Source: Diorhabda sublineata (taxonomy: Eukaryota; Arthropoda; Insecta; Coleoptera; Chrysomelidae). Taken from it: DNA of 64,000 nt. Every line of letters starts with the position of its first letter. The stretch's first letter is position 1. The position numbers were made by a program, and so were the translations under genes. The notes beneath the pieces were generated by a model. The model was not told the origin of the DNA, made no database searches, and saw nothing but the letters and a program-made list of their open reading frames with translations. The stretch is taken from the NCBI RefSeq assembly GCF_026230105.1, contig NC_079478.1, forward strand, positions 31,573,653-31,637,652, given 5' to 3'. Positions 11,834-24,544 of this stretch are shown here, piece after piece.

Positions 11834-12649
11834 AAAGTCTACTTGTTGATGAGATGAGGTATTATTGATTATTTAATTGGGTGTTTTTGTATTGTATTAC
11901 TGTATCCAAACTTCATAAAAAAGAGTGTTATAGATACATATAAATGAAATTTTGGATAAGTGAAGCGATTTAGATGTGTATGAAAGTCAATTATATTAAC
12001 AGAAATCTAATAAAACTATTTCTAACGTCTAGTGTTGTAGCTTGCAGAATCATGCATGTTGTGATGTTTCTCTGATAACAGTCTCCTGGTTGTTATTAAT
12101 TCCTTGGTGATAAAACTCATAGTAAGCGCCTATATGCTTTCTATGTGGTTTATATCAAGAGTGTAACCGGGGCTACTGGTTTTCTTCTGTTTTGAAATTA
12201 ATTATATTTATCCCATTGTGGCAGGGTCCGTCTTGTATAGAGATGTATTCCGTATCTACAAGTTGTGGCACTTAGGACGAAAGAATTTTTGCCCATAAAA
12301 ATTTGAAACTTTGATTTAACGGAGAAGCATTCATGTAAATGTTTATCATAATATTGATTCACTCACTTATCAAAAAGTTACATAATCACCTACTTGTATT
12401 TCTACTAACGACAGAAACATTTGCAAGGCTTGTTTTAAGTCTTTGTGAATGTGTAGAATTAAAAAAAAAACATTCCTGTATTTCTCTTTGATTACTTGAA
12501 GATGTGTCGTACAAAATATATAAAATATTGATTTTATCCCTATAGAAAATAGCAATTATGTCTTTAAACTTGAAAATATAGTAACTAACAATATCAACTT
12601 TCTGAGCATTTCCAGCAAAAAAATATGCACAAATATTTAGAGTCACTAT
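11834..12649 (+). other. Start of the 22-kb intron, or 3' UTR of a short isoform
   Basis: Contains the candidate poly(A) signal at 12009-12014. The minus-strand open frames at 12370-12646 have no recognisable domain. Confidence 0.5.
12009..12014 (+). promoter_or_regulatory. Candidate poly(A) signal AATAAA
   Basis: Canonical hexamer 176 bases after the read-through stop at 11833, followed by a GT-containing stretch (tctagtgttgtagcttg). In AT-rich DNA the hexamer is common by chance, so its position is suggestive only. Confidence 0.35.
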
Positions 12650-13162
12650 ATTTCGATAGTATTTATTGATACGTCAACTGAATGAGACATATTCTCACTC
12701 ATTCGAAAACTACTGCATACTTTTCATACTTACTCACTCAATTTATTCATAAATTAACACTAAGTATTCTGAACTATGCACTACGACTTATCGCTAAACA
12801 CTTATCTAATAATCTAATACTTAACATATATTAATTTATTCAAATACACCATTCATTTGTATATCTCAATGTGTTCGGGACTACAAATTATCTACTGACT
12901 CTCGGTGATAAACAATCACTAACGCAATTTATAACAGAAAGGAATTTCTAGAATTCTAGTTTGTTAACTAACAAACAAATAAATCGAAAAGCCTTACTAG
13001 AAATTGATTTAAAAAACATTATAAATCGCTGCTGTATATATAGAAAAACATGTAGAAAAATAATATCAAACGGTTTTAGGCGCAAACACCAAATTTTAGA
13101 ATTCTCCATTAAAGCCGAACAGAATCAGCCTCATGGTCCAAGTTGTGGACGAGTTCATAACA
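12650..13162 (-). repeat. LTR-like repeat, copy A (about 510 bp)
   Basis: Read on the minus strand it starts TGTTATGAACTCGTCCACAA and continues with the family phrases GACCATGAGGCTGATTCTGT and GGAGAATTCTAAAATTTGG, followed by AT-rich sequence and an end rich in AATAAAT. The same phrases recur at 24.5, 27.0, 27.95, 48.7, 60.7 and 62.5 kb in both orientations. The TG start, length and repeated nature fit a solo LTR. The right edge (13162) is firm; the left edge is approximate. No element body adjoins it. Confidence 0.6.
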
Positions 13163-14699
13163 ATGAAGTTTTTTTTTATACTTAACGACGTATTTTCTAC
13201 TGAAATGTTCATAAACATCGCTCATTCTTCATTCTAATGTAAATTCCAAATTTCATCTTCTCTGTATACTGTTTGGATAAGAATATTTTCAGAAATCGAT
13301 AATATATCTGACTAATTCCATTTTGTTAACATCACTCTAGAAGTACAAGAACTAAAGCAATGAGAATGCAAGAAGTCTGAAAAAATACATTATCTATTCA
13401 ACAATGGATGTTGTATAGTATACGCCTGTGGTTATTAAAATACGCTTCCGAACTCTTATTTTGGTTCTATTATATCCAACCATTTGAAATGTATAAATAC
13501 AAAAAGGTCTTCAATTCCCTTTCTCCTTAATTATACATTCAACTACTGTTGAAATGAAATCTGTGAATTTCCATCTTAGTGTTATTGAATATCTAGTTAG
13601 GGACTTCCACTTTCCGATGAGTTGATCTCTTCCACGGGTTTGACTCACTAGAAGCGATCTTGAATTATCATAATAAAATACGTAACCTCTAGAGTTTCAA
13701 GTTTCTCTTTCCTCAATTTCAATGCGGCGCTGTAAGATATTTCAACGTCACCATACCACATCGACAAAACTCTCAAAACTATTATACCCTCACAAAACTA
13801 TTAAACTATCAGGGGCACTTATCTGCATACGTGGGTCTGTCGACGGCCTTTATTTGAGCCTCCATTTAGCCGATGTTGGTCCGAACGAACCGCTTGTCGA
13901 AAGTGTCACTTGCAGATACTTTGTACGCCGTCACATTGTAAACGCTCAACGAAGACTGGTTGTGATATAAAGATATATATTTGTTTATTTTTTGTTTGTT
14001 TTTTTCTCTTCTTCGCTAAAAATCAAACATTCAAATGCTATACTTTTCGTGACAGGGTGATTTACATTTGAAAATAACCGTTTAAAAGGGAGCTCATCAA
14101 TATGCGGCGTTTCAAACACTCGATGTTCTTTTTCGATATATTCTTTAGGTACCAAAAAAATAATACTGTACAGTATGTCCAGCAGAAAATGGTAACAATC
14201 TTTTTCATGCAAAATTTATTTATTTTTTCACACCAATTCCCCACTCCAAAGACCGACTAATGAGTAACATACAGGGAAGTTCATATAGTTAAACAAGCTG
14301 TATAAGATAAATAAACAGACATACTTAATGATGAAAGAAGAGTAGATTGATTTAGAGTTTAGATTACTCAAACTTTGTTTTCATTATAATGAGTACTTGG
14401 AGAAAAAAATGTTCACCAGAAAATAGGTGACAAAAGGCAGAGAAATTTTGAATTTAAAATAAGGAAATACATATTTTAATTATATTCTGGATACTGAAAA
14501 ACCTACAAATGGATGCTAATTAAATCAAATATGATTCATTGTTTTTTTTGCGTACAATTTTTATGTCACTGTAGAACTGCTGCAGTAAAGGAAAATAAAC
14601 TTTGATAACTTTATAGGAAATCATCGCAGAGAAAACCGTTATATTTCTCAAGATTTCCAGTTTTTTGGAAAAGCTACTGTAGATAGCCATTTGAGTGAA
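13163..14699. other. Intron sequence with two unnamed open frames
   Basis: The + frame 13722-13970 is less AT-rich than its surroundings and the - frame 13985-14212 is hydrophilic, but neither shows a domain I recognise. Probably repeat debris. Confidence 0.4.
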
Positions 14700-15545
14700 G
14701 CTATTTTTGTTGCTACAAGCTTAGCAATGGCTTCAAAAGTGTTATCCGGACTGTTTTTCATCAAAAAGAAACATTTATTATTGGTTTGCTGGATTTGAAC
14801 GTGGTTGTACAGACACCAATGATGGTGAACGTTCTGGTCGTCTAATTGACGCTGTTACTCCAGAAAACAACAAACACAAAAAATTCCACAAAAGGTTATA
14901 TCTAATTGTAAATCATATTCACATAAGGCCGTAAATATATCAGCAGGTAGTGTGTTCACAATTCTGCTTAAACATTTGACCATAATAAAGCTTTCTTCAA
15001 AGTTGTTGCCACGTTTACTCACAGCCGCTCAAAAACAACAACATGCTAATGATTCAGAGCAGCGTTTGGCTTTGTTTATACGTAACAAATGAGATTTTGG
15101 TCTACATGTGGCAATGGTTGAAACTAGGATCCATCACTTCACTACAGAATCAAAACGATGATCGTCTGAGTGAACTGCAGCCGGTGAACTACATCCGAAG
15201 CGTCCAAAGGCACAATAGTCAGCTGGGAAGGTTATGGCTTCAGTATTTTGGGATGTGCATAGAACATTGGTCATTAATTATCTCCAAAAGGGAAAGATAA
15301 TAGCGAAAATAACATAGAGTTGTTTCACCAACACCATGCACCTATTTCCAATTCGATACCAACAGTGATTAAATTGAACGAAGTACTCAAATTGCTTCTT
15401 TATTCACCGTTTAGTCTAGATCTAGCCCCACGTGACTACTGGTTATTCGTTGATCTCAAAAAATGCTCGCTGGTAAAAAACAAATCCTTCTACAAGCACG
15501 GCATCGAGAAGTTAGAATTATTGTATTGCTTTCGAAGGAGATCAA
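14700..15545 (+). pseudogene. Decayed mariner transposase
   Basis: Split over three frames, the + strand gives WFAGFERGCTDTNDGERSGR and then TPEN (about 14785-14880), a region from QKQQHANDSEQRLALFIRNK to DFGLHVAMVETRIHHFT (about 15030-15150), a piece reading AGKVMASVFWDVHRTLVINY (about 15220-15280), and FHQHHAPISNS with YSPFSLDLAPRDYWLFVDLK (about 15320-15460). These are the mariner helix-turn-helix linker, the V-x-M-D-E-T-W-I-H-H region, the FWD segment and the P-D-L-A-P-S-D-Y-x-x-F-x-x-L-K signature. The first catalytic Asp has become Glu (MVET) and many stops interrupt it, so it is inactive. The N-terminus is missing; I could not set the terminal inverted repeats. Confidence 0.85.
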
Positions 15546-16795
15546 TTTGATGAATAAAGTCGATTTTTGGTAACAAAAAACAGAGTGTTGATGAATCTTA
15601 TAACCACAAGTAGCTTAAAATGGTATGGTTAATATTCAACAAGATCTTTTCCTAAAATGTCACTTGAATAAGCAAAATAAAGGCAGGGAGGCGGATCTCA
15701 ATCATTTGTGAGATCGAATTTTATGCTTGATGATACAAATCTTTTGAGAGTAGTGATGTTTGAAACTTAAAATATTTGTTTTAAAAATATATTTCTTGTA
15801 TATATAGCTATAGCTATGAATCAATCTTAAACTGAAAATGTTATAAGATCGTTTAAAATGATTCATAATAAACATTTATTGTTAATTGATTGATTTCGAC
15901 AAACAGAACTGCGTAAAAATACCTACATACGGACACTTACGGTTTTTACTGTTTGTCCATTTCTTTTTAAATTTTCTAAGGATAATAAAAACAGTAAGAA
16001 ATGTAAGAAGAAAGTACAGACAACAATGCATCATCAGATTCACATGTTATGTAAATATGAACGATAAGCTTCAATCTCATCTCATGTGTAAACAGCATTT
16101 CTAGTATATTATATAACATGTATAGGACTGATATTTTATAGAAAACAAGTGCCTACGTTCGAGAATTTCCAATAACAAGTATTCTCAATTCGAAGGAGAT
16201 TTTTCTAAGACGTAGTGAATGAAATTTTATGTATTCATTATTTAATATAAAATGTAACTAAATTCAATCAACCAATACTCTCCGTATCTCGTGAATATTT
16301 CAATTGTTCACTCTCTTATTCAAAGAAGACATTTTTTGATTTCATACATATGAATATAACGATTATATCGTAAGTAGTAACAAAAATATCTAATGTATTT
16401 TGTCAGACTTATTTCATCTTTGAGTGCATTTTTTGGGATTGGTTCATCTTTTAATTTATAAACTCACTCAACCGTGGAATAGTATATAGTATAACTAGTG
16501 TTGAAAATGGTAGATTTCTCACGAGTTTACAGAATTGAGCTACGAACTTTCTACACGTACTTTACACTTAATGTTTCCAACAACCACAGAAAAACGTACT
16601 CAGTATCTGTTGTTTGAATTCAGGTTCATGGTAAAGCTACCACAGATTTGAAAATAGATAGATTACAGAGGTTATTGATCATCTTATGTTCCCCATTTGA
16701 TACGAAATTTTGGATTTTATGCGTTTCAAATTGACTTTGTATAGTTATAGAAAATGCTGGCGGTTTACTTAGGGATCATAAAACTTCTAAAATAT
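15546..16795. other. Intron sequence, nothing named
   Basis: AT-rich stretch between the mariner relic and the tyrosine-recombinase piece. Short open frames only. Confidence 0.5.
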
Positions 16796-17027
16796 GTTTA
16801 GATCTATCGTTTTACTGATTGAATTGTCTTCATAACAGTTCAGTAGTTACGCTGGACTACCATCAACCATGGTGTTTTAGATCTAGAAGATCACCAGTTC
16901 TGTTGGCGATAATTATTGCTGATGTTCTCCTGTACGAGTGCCCTGTGTAAGTTTCTGGGTGAGCTAGCTTAAAAAATTTAGCAAGCTTCCAGCGAATACA
17001 CCAAATGTATTGATTTCCTACAAATTG
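16796..17027 (-). pseudogene. Crypton-like tyrosine recombinase, catalytic fragment A
   Basis: On the minus strand the frame from about 17027 reads QFVGNQYIWCIRWKLAKFFK followed by LAHPETYTGHSYRRTSA and LLDLKHHG, then stops where the family has GGWKSSxVAEGY; remnants SSV, a Glu and YEDNSISK follow with a frame change. GHSYRRTSA is the H-x-x-R box of tyrosine recombinases and KHHG the second histidine box; the final tyrosine survives only in the shifted frame. The related copy at 56.9-57.7 kb shows the whole domain. Such recombinase ORFs are widespread in arthropods and resemble Crypton elements. The fragment directly follows a LINE polymerase fragment on the same strand and shares its open frame. 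Confidence 0.7.
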
Positions 17028-18113
17028 GTATGTAAAATTCCACACAATATCTCTCCATTCCTTCCTGTTCACAGCTTTTTCCATTAAATTCTCTCTAAAC
17101 TTTATTTTTTAGGTCTTCCATTACACCATCTTTTTCTTCGTCGCCGATTTTTCTTTTTCCCTATTGATCTTCTTTGCAGTACTAATTTTGGCATCCCTTC
17201 TTCATGAAGTCTCTCAACATGTCCCAACCATCTCACTCTCTGTCCCTTAATAAACGAGCTTCTTGTAGCTTCTCCATAAAGTTCCTCCAATTCTTTATTA
17301 GTTCTTCTCCTCCAGCTCTCTTCTGTGTGTACTCCTCCGTAGATTCCTCTTTTAATATACAAGTCTGACATGCATATGTTGCGGTGGGTCTTACTACCGT
17401 TTTATATATTCTTATTTTTGTTTTTCTTGGCACGTATTTTGACTTCACCAGTGATCTAATACTTCCGAATTTTTGTGTTCCTTTAGTTATTATGGCTTTC
17501 AGTTCTAATTCTTCTACACCGTTATCTTCTATTACTACTCCTAGATACACAAAGTTGGAAACTATTTCGTGTATCTCTCATGATTATATATTTTGTCTTC
17601 CCTGGATTTATTTCTAGTCCAAAATTTTTGGCTTCCTCTTCCAATTTTATTACTGCTTTCTGTAAGTGTTTCTTGGATTTTGTTATCAACGCTACGTCAT
17701 CTTCGAAAGCAAGACATTGTCATTCGTTATTGAAGATTGTCCCATCGCTTTTTAATGTAGAACTTCAGATAATTACTTCTTAAACCATATTAAATAATAC
17801 AGTGGGAAGCGGGTCACCTTGTCGGGGTTCTCTATTGACATGAAGCTCTTCAGACTCATACCCTTTTCATATCACTTTATTTTTGGTTTTATCTAAGGTT
17901 AGCCTAACTAATCTGATTATTTTTGCCGGTACTTCTAATTTGCTTAGTGCTGCGTACATGTTGTTCCTGTTTATTTTGTCATATGCCTGCTTAAAATCTA
18001 TAAACAAGGAATAAAGTGGTATCTTATATGCATAGCAGATGGTTTGTAATTCTTTTAAGGAGAAAATATGATCCGTTGTTGACCTATTAGCTCTAAAGTC
18101 TGCTTGATATTAG
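17028..18113 (-). pseudogene. Non-LTR retrotransposon reverse transcriptase relic
   Basis: Minus-strand pieces in order: QADYRANRSTTDHIF, then SLFIDFKQAYDKINRNNMYA (about 18110-17935), REPRQGDPLPTVLFNMV (about 17835-17780), LAFEDDVALI (about 17715-17685), GLEINPGKTKYI (about 17620-17585), MYLGVVIEDNGVEELELKA (from 17550), RIYKTVVRPTATYACQT (about 17400) and RVRWLGHVERLHEEGMPKLV (about 17250-17190). These are the R-S-T-T-D, F-I-D-F-x-x-A-Y-D, RQGDPLSPxLFN, F-x-DD, G-L-x-x-N-x-x-K-T and R-W-x-G-H-V-x-R boxes of insect LINE polymerases; the usual FADD is FEDD. Frameshifts and stops make it dead. The endonuclease is not present. The clade is not certain. Confidence 0.85.
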
Positions 18114-20200
18114 TGTAAGTATATTAATTGTGAAGTATTTTGATATAACTTATGAAAAATATTAATAATTACTGATAAGTGATAGATGTTTTCATTCAGC
18201 AGACAAATGCAAACTAAAACAATTTCATCAGTCATGATATATATGGTTTCCTGGATATAGATAAAAGCTTACCAGCTTTGTCAAATTTTTTCATCGATTT
18301 CCATGGACAAATTCACCTATCGAAGTATTTTCAATTGAAAAAAATATTTTTATATGATAAAACAGAAATTATTTTCATGAAACCTTCTACAACACAAACA
18401 TTAATGTAGAGTATGAACAATATTTTCAGTCAGCATATATCCCACAGTTTTCAGTTTTTTGTGAAGGCACATCCAATAAAACTCGCTCTATTTATCCTGT
18501 ATTTGGTTAGAAAATAAAAATATTAGCAATGCAATTGATTTCTCTATTATTTGATGTCAACAAATTTTTCAATTTCCAGGTATTTTTAGTATAAACAAAA
18601 TTTTCATGTATAGAATCTATTTATTCATTCAAATGAATATGTTTCATGCAATAAAATGGTATAGAATACAAATTCAATTGAAGGAATTACAATTTAGAAG
18701 TTAATAGATATGAATATTTATTTTTAAAACAGTTATTGAAGCTGAATTTGAATTTTTATTTATTAAAATGAGAGATATTCTCCAATTTATTTTCAACAAG
18801 GAAATTTGTTTTCATTTTTCGACAATACTATGTCTTGTTTGCGACACTCAAAATTTCTCGATTATGAACTCATTATTATAATGTATGCTCCAAGTTTAGA
18901 GACATATTTATCTGTACGACAGATGTACTGTGGTTCGTCGTAGCAGCCTGCAATCAGTTCTCGTGGAAAACAAAATGTCACGAATTTCCAGAGTACTGAA
19001 ATTAAGAAACAAATTAAGACACGCCAAAGTGTAGATTATATTCTTTAACTATAATCTATAACAACATAATATGTACAAATATTTTGTTTGGTCGTTTTTC
19101 TGGTTAGTAATTTTTGACAAGAAGCTATTGAAAAAAATTGTCTTCGTGTTTATTGGCCATTCTTCTTATTTACTTCGTATTTACTTTCGATGTTCCTCTG
19201 AAATCTGTGTAGTAGTATTTTTGAAGGAGCGACTATAAAATCAAAGGCTTTAAACCTCAGTACTGAGTTTTCGAGTCAACGAATATCTGAGATAATAATT
19301 TATTCAAAATCAGAATGTATTTTCCAACGAAATTTCATATGGCCTAACAATTCACGTTTTGTTCTAACACTTTGTACCATTTCTGAGATTTCCTGTATTA
19401 TCGATGAATTATTCAAGATTTGCATCATCAGAACAAGTTTGAAGAACAGTGTGTTTATATAGTTACATAATTTGGTGATTTTACATATTGATACCTATAA
19501 AGTAAATCAAACTCTTTTGGATCAAGGCCTCCTGCATAACTCTACCAATTAACATTATACAATATTTTCAATAGTGCAGCTCAAATATATTCACACTTAT
19601 CTTGTTATCTATCAAATAACAAAAACAACTAGACCTAGTCTAGACCATTCTACATTTACTAGTTTTGAAGTTACGGTCGTTTGAAACAAAATATTATTTT
19701 GAGTAGAGTCTGTGACAAGATCAAGCGGAAAGAGATTCATCAAAATGTAGTAAAACTAGAATAACGATTATATAAAGTTTGTCATATCTTCAAAGGGGAA
19801 TTTTAAGAAAGCATAATGTAAAAGTGAGATAGTAAAATGGATCTTATGATATTGTAACCTAAATATTCAGATATATTGGGATTTCTAGTACTTCCTGCAA
19901 TAAAAAAAGTTGTAAAGAACCAGTTTAATTAGTTCAAGCCCGATGAATTATCACTACATATTTGAAGCTGCTAAATGAAATCCTTTAAATAAAGTACACA
20001 GGACTAATGCATTCGAAGGAGAATCACGAGTCCCACGCAGGATCTGCGGGATATTTCTAGAAAACGTTGTCTACAAAACAAAACATAAGAATTGGTATGA
20101 TCTGAGAAATTGATTATTGATCTTAGCCTGTACTTCTTATAATGGATACTTGATTGGTAAAGTTAGAATTATGCGGTCTTCATGAGTTTATTCGTACATT
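18114..20200. other. Intron sequence, nothing named
   Basis: Strongly AT-rich; no open frame over 60 codons and no repeat recognised. Confidence 0.6.
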
Positions 20201-20319
20201 AATAGATCATGAGAAACTGGAAATATAACCGCGTTTTACAATTTGTACAGAATAGTCAATACGAGTTTATAATTATTGGCGCCACTGTGTTTATAGTGAA
20301 CGTTTTAAAGAAGGAAGTT

Positions 20320-20850
20320 AGGCCAAAAATGGAAATTACCCGTGAAGGCTTATGCTGTATGATGTTTTATGATTCTAGAGAAAGCCTCACTCAACAACAA
20401 TGCAGAAAATCACTTATGTTAATGAGGCTGTTCACAATTGGTTTGCAGAATTTCAACAATCTTTTAAATTCATTTTTGTTGAATCGGTTGTCATTCCGAG
20501 AAATATCGACATAACATCATCAAAGAGATCACCATGCGACTTAGGATATCTCAGGCTGCAATGCAATCTATTTTGCATATAAGAAGCAGGAATAAGAAAG
20601 ATACGTTTCATATAGTCATAAAGATTCCTCATACTAGCTACCATAAAGGATGTCAAAAAACTAGAAATTTGGAAGAAAAAAACATCAAATTAATGTCTCA
20701 TTACCCGAATCTACCTGATTTATCACCTAATGACTTTTTCTTGCTCCTTACTGTCGAATAAAAGATGCTCGGACAGCATTTTTCACTACCTCAATAAATT
20801 GTTGACTTTCAAAATCATGTTTCTCCGTTATTATTCTAAAATTATAAATT
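20320..20850 (+). pseudogene. Internally deleted mariner transposase
   Basis: The + strand begins with REGLCCMMFYDSRESLTQQQ followed by CRKSL (from about 20339), the N-terminal helix-turn-helix of a mariner lineage, then in another frame NEAVHNWFAEFQQSF and VVIPRNID (about 20420-20510). It then jumps to the end of the catalytic domain: EEKNIKLMSHYPNLPDLSPN and DFF (about 20675-20740), followed after a stop by LGQHFS. The whole middle, including the first two catalytic acids, is missing; the last Asp (in SPND) is kept. The related lineage at 37.2-38.05 kb has the middle but on the other strand. Confidence 0.75.
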
Positions 20851-21789
20851 TTAAGGGCGAATTTTAAGAGCCATAAAGCACTATCTTTCGAAATTGTTGC
20901 TTTGTATTACCCTGTTTCTAAAAACTTAAAAGGCAACCCTCGCAGGTTAACTTGAAATATACTGCCCCTGGTATACTCCTAATAAAGTCACACGGCTGGC
21001 CTTAATTAGGAACTTTTCACTAGTTATAAAATCGAGTCGTTGTATTCTGTTTGAAATATTTATATACAAATGATACGTTAAGTATAAGTACTATTGAAAA
21101 TATGGGCTGTTATTAATTGCAAAAAAATTACATTTATTTGCGAAATATGAAGTTAGGACACCCATTTATAAAATTTATTATAAGTTGGAATAAGTCCATT
21201 GTCCGATAGTCGCCGCGATTCGAAGTATTGGGAATTAACGGGATACAAAGCTTTAGAAGCCAACTGGATTCTTTTGATAAGGTTGAAAGATTTACTTTCA
21301 TCCATTTTGGTATAAACGTAGTTCTTTCATTTGCTTTGCTGGCATCTTCCTAGGTTTGCTTGATTTACTGGACAAATACGTAAATGTGAAATAGTCTCAT
21401 CTTTGTAGGGTGTATTAGAGAAAATTATTAAATTATCATGAATCCCTGACAAGTGTGTAAAATTTATCCGATGATTTGAAATAGTTAAAAAGAATCCAAT
21501 GATTTCGTAACACTGATGATCCTATTAAGGGTGATTATACAATTACTAAAATTATTGAAATGCCATCGATTCTTGATAATTAAAAGTTAATCCAATGTTT
21601 AGAAGTACAGAAAAACCTATTTTTCAGTTACCATTACATAGGTATATAAATACATACTACAATCGATTAAAAAAATAAACAATAATAAAAAATAAAACAA
21701 TAAATATGATATCAGGATGAATCATAGAGGACATAAGACATTATCCAAATATTTCACTTAATTAAAATCTAAAACATCCAAAATCAAAA
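20851..21789. other. Intron sequence, possible upstream part of a Penelope relic
   Basis: AT-rich. The last 150 bases may belong to the Penelope-like element but the polymerase cannot be read. Confidence 0.4.
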
Positions 21790-22080
21790 GAAATAATATC
21801 ATATATTGAGTGCCTTGTACTAATTGCGACGTTGTCTACATAGGCAGACATCTCATTATTTAGAAAAAAGACTATGAGGTCATCAATACAAGAAAAAAAT
21901 TAGAACTGCATTAACGAACCATGAAAAATTAAAAATAAAAACATAAATTCAATTATAAAGATTCAAAATTTCTTGAAACGGAATCTAATACATGGAAAAG
22001 AGAATTTTTAGAATTGGTTCACATTCATAAGAACAAAAAGCTATGAATGATAAAAAAGGCCTAATAATTGTAGTACAATG
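21790..22080 (+). pseudogene. Penelope-like element, GIY-YIG nuclease fragment
   Basis: The + strand reads NNIIY, a stop, then VPCTNCDVVYIGRHLII (about 21795-21860), which is the I-Y-x-V-P-C-x-x-C-x-x-V-Y-I-G start of a Penelope-type GIY-YIG endonuclease. Further pieces TALTNHEKLK (about 21905), HKFNYKDSKFLETESNTWKR and then EFLELVHIHKNK (about 21945-22040) and KAMNDKKGL match its C-terminal half. The reverse transcriptase that should precede it is not recognisable. The following several hundred bases, including gatgaagactgaagtgagta near 22276, may be its 3' region. Confidence 0.65.
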
Positions 22081-24540
22081 TATAGTTATAAATTCTGATA
22101 AAATTGCAATAAATCTAATTGATTACTGCTACATATTTGAGATGTGGGAACTGAGGAAAAATTAATTTTTCTTATTGGAACAAATTTCTGTTCTGATTTT
22201 ATTTTGATGTTCATGATGTAGGTGATATATTGATTGATATAAATACGCAAATTGTCAGTATCAATATCCTATTTTGATGAAGACTGAAGTGAGTAGATAC
22301 GTTAATTTTTATCAATTTTAAAATAGAAGAGACCTAAATCAAGAAAATTTGGAAGCATTAAATATATACTTATCAAGCTAATAAAAGCATGTTTATAAAT
22401 TTTGCATAGAGCTCTAATGATCAATTTATGATACTATTTTCTGATAGTAGAAGTATTATTGTGGAAAATTGGCCGGTATGGTAGGAAATTTAGAAGTATA
22501 ATTTCATATAAATAAATTCTTGTCGTCCATTTCAAGTAAAAAGTTTGATCTATTCTTCCTGTAAATGAAATACAAGACATAAATGCGAGATAATGCCGTT
22601 TTGTTTATTTCCTCAATTTATCGTTGTAACACACTAACTTGGGAATATATTAGGTTCACGAGATGACATAAGTTCAAGTTTTGAGATCCCAGAGGAAGGA
22701 GAGTATCTCGTTTTTGATATGAAAATTGCAGTTTTATTCATATGCATCTTGCTATTTTATAATATTTGAGACACAAATGTTACGTTGTGGTTATTATTTT
22801 AAAAATATTGGCGGCTGTCTAACTCACTTTACGAGCTACTATAATAACATTTCTGGTATATTTCTAATGATAACAATACGCAAATCCCACTGTTGCAAGC
22901 AATTTTTGACCATGATACTCTGAATGAATCAGCATGATCTATTCATGGCATTGGAAAGTTTTGATGATTTTTCTCAAGTGCTTTCAGAATTCAAGTTATT
23001 TTTCGATTTACAAACTGCATGAAGTAGGGCTAGGTTAGGTTAGACCAGTAGATCGAGCAAGATTAACCTTCTCTATTTACTCATATATATACAATGTCCA
23101 TGAACATTCTGTATAATTACAACATTACGATTTCTATCTGTAATATAAGTGAGTTTGTTGACTTTCTACTCTGAATATCCCATAACATCTAATTTTAGGA
23201 TGTTAGTTTACACGATCTAAAAAGCTAATTTTGAACAATGAGGGAAATGTCTCATAAAGTAATTGAATTGATTAGGGGCTGTATGGTGAATAGGATCATT
23301 TTGTTTTCGAAGTTTCAAAATTATCCAACATCAGTAGACAGTATTGGGTTATCATATCTCTATATCTAGCGACATTTAATACTTGACCAGTTTTATTATG
23401 AGAGAAGTATGATATCTCCAATCAAAAATCCATATAAAACAATGACACTTCGTATTTTTTGATCTCCAAACAGTAATTTCAAAAATTAACGAAGCCATTA
23501 TGGTCATTATGCGGGAATTGTTATTTGAATGTTAGTGAAGGAACTAATATCTCTCTTCAAAATTGTACTCTTTCTTTTAATTCGTCTTTCCACATTTTTT
23601 ACGGATATAAGACTTCATCTAACTATTTATTGTGGAGGAGTCTCATCAATTCATAACTTACAAAAATACTCCAACATTTCTCAAAATATATCGATATAAA
23701 CAAATATTATCATTTAATAAATATGTACAACAGCAAACATCAATAATTTCAAACTAAGTGTTGGAAATGTAATTTTAATTACCCTACAAGTTTGTATTCG
23801 ATATTTAAATGAATTTCTACATTTCTTATCATCAGTACATCAATATTATCCAATTTTTCATTCCATTTGCTGTGGATCTTCTCATAGCTTCACATGGAGA
23901 AATCAAATCTTGGTAATATCCTTGATAATGGTCCTTATATTAATCTACAAATTATTGAAATGGTTGTGAATAAGATGTAAGTGTAATGAACTGGAGTTTC
24001 ATCGGGTGAAAAACATCCTTCATCTAATATTTGAATATTTTTATTCAGTACTGACCAATGATTATCAAGCAAATCAAGGTATTTAATACCAAGAAGTATT
24101 GTCCAAATACGATACAACCTAAAATATGAATAGTCACTTATATTTTTAATTTAGTCAAAGTAACTTTAAAGCCAAAAAAAAACATAGAAAAAAGAGGAAT
24201 CTGTCAACACGAATTGATGTTGAGTGTATACAGAGGAACTAAATATGCAACGATAGTCCTAGTCTGTCAATTTTGGATGGAATTGAATATGGTACAGATG
24301 CATTTCATATTTGTGAAGTATTCACACAAATGATTTTTAAGTAATGTCTTTGCATAGCAGTTCATGATTTTCTTCAGTTCTTTTGACCTTTCGATTTATT
24401 TTCATATTCCACTGATCCAGTTTAAAAAATTACGAACTCTTGTTATTTATGGAAAGAAGAAAGGAATTTCTCATATCTCTTATTGTTTTCTAAATCATGT
24501 CTGTTCTTTCTTAGAAAAATTTGAAGAATTTAATATTTAT
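22081..24540. other. Intron sequence with two TTAGG units
   Basis: AT-rich; TAGGTTAGGTTAG at 23031-23043 is a short telomere-like motif. No gene or element was recognised. Confidence 0.5.
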
Positions 24541-24544
24541 CAAG

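Noticed and set aside
13722..14212. Two unnamed frames as genes
   Set aside because: No domain, no splice or start evidence.
23031..23043. taggttaggttag as telomeric insertion
   Set aside because: Only about two units and no element beside it; common by chance.
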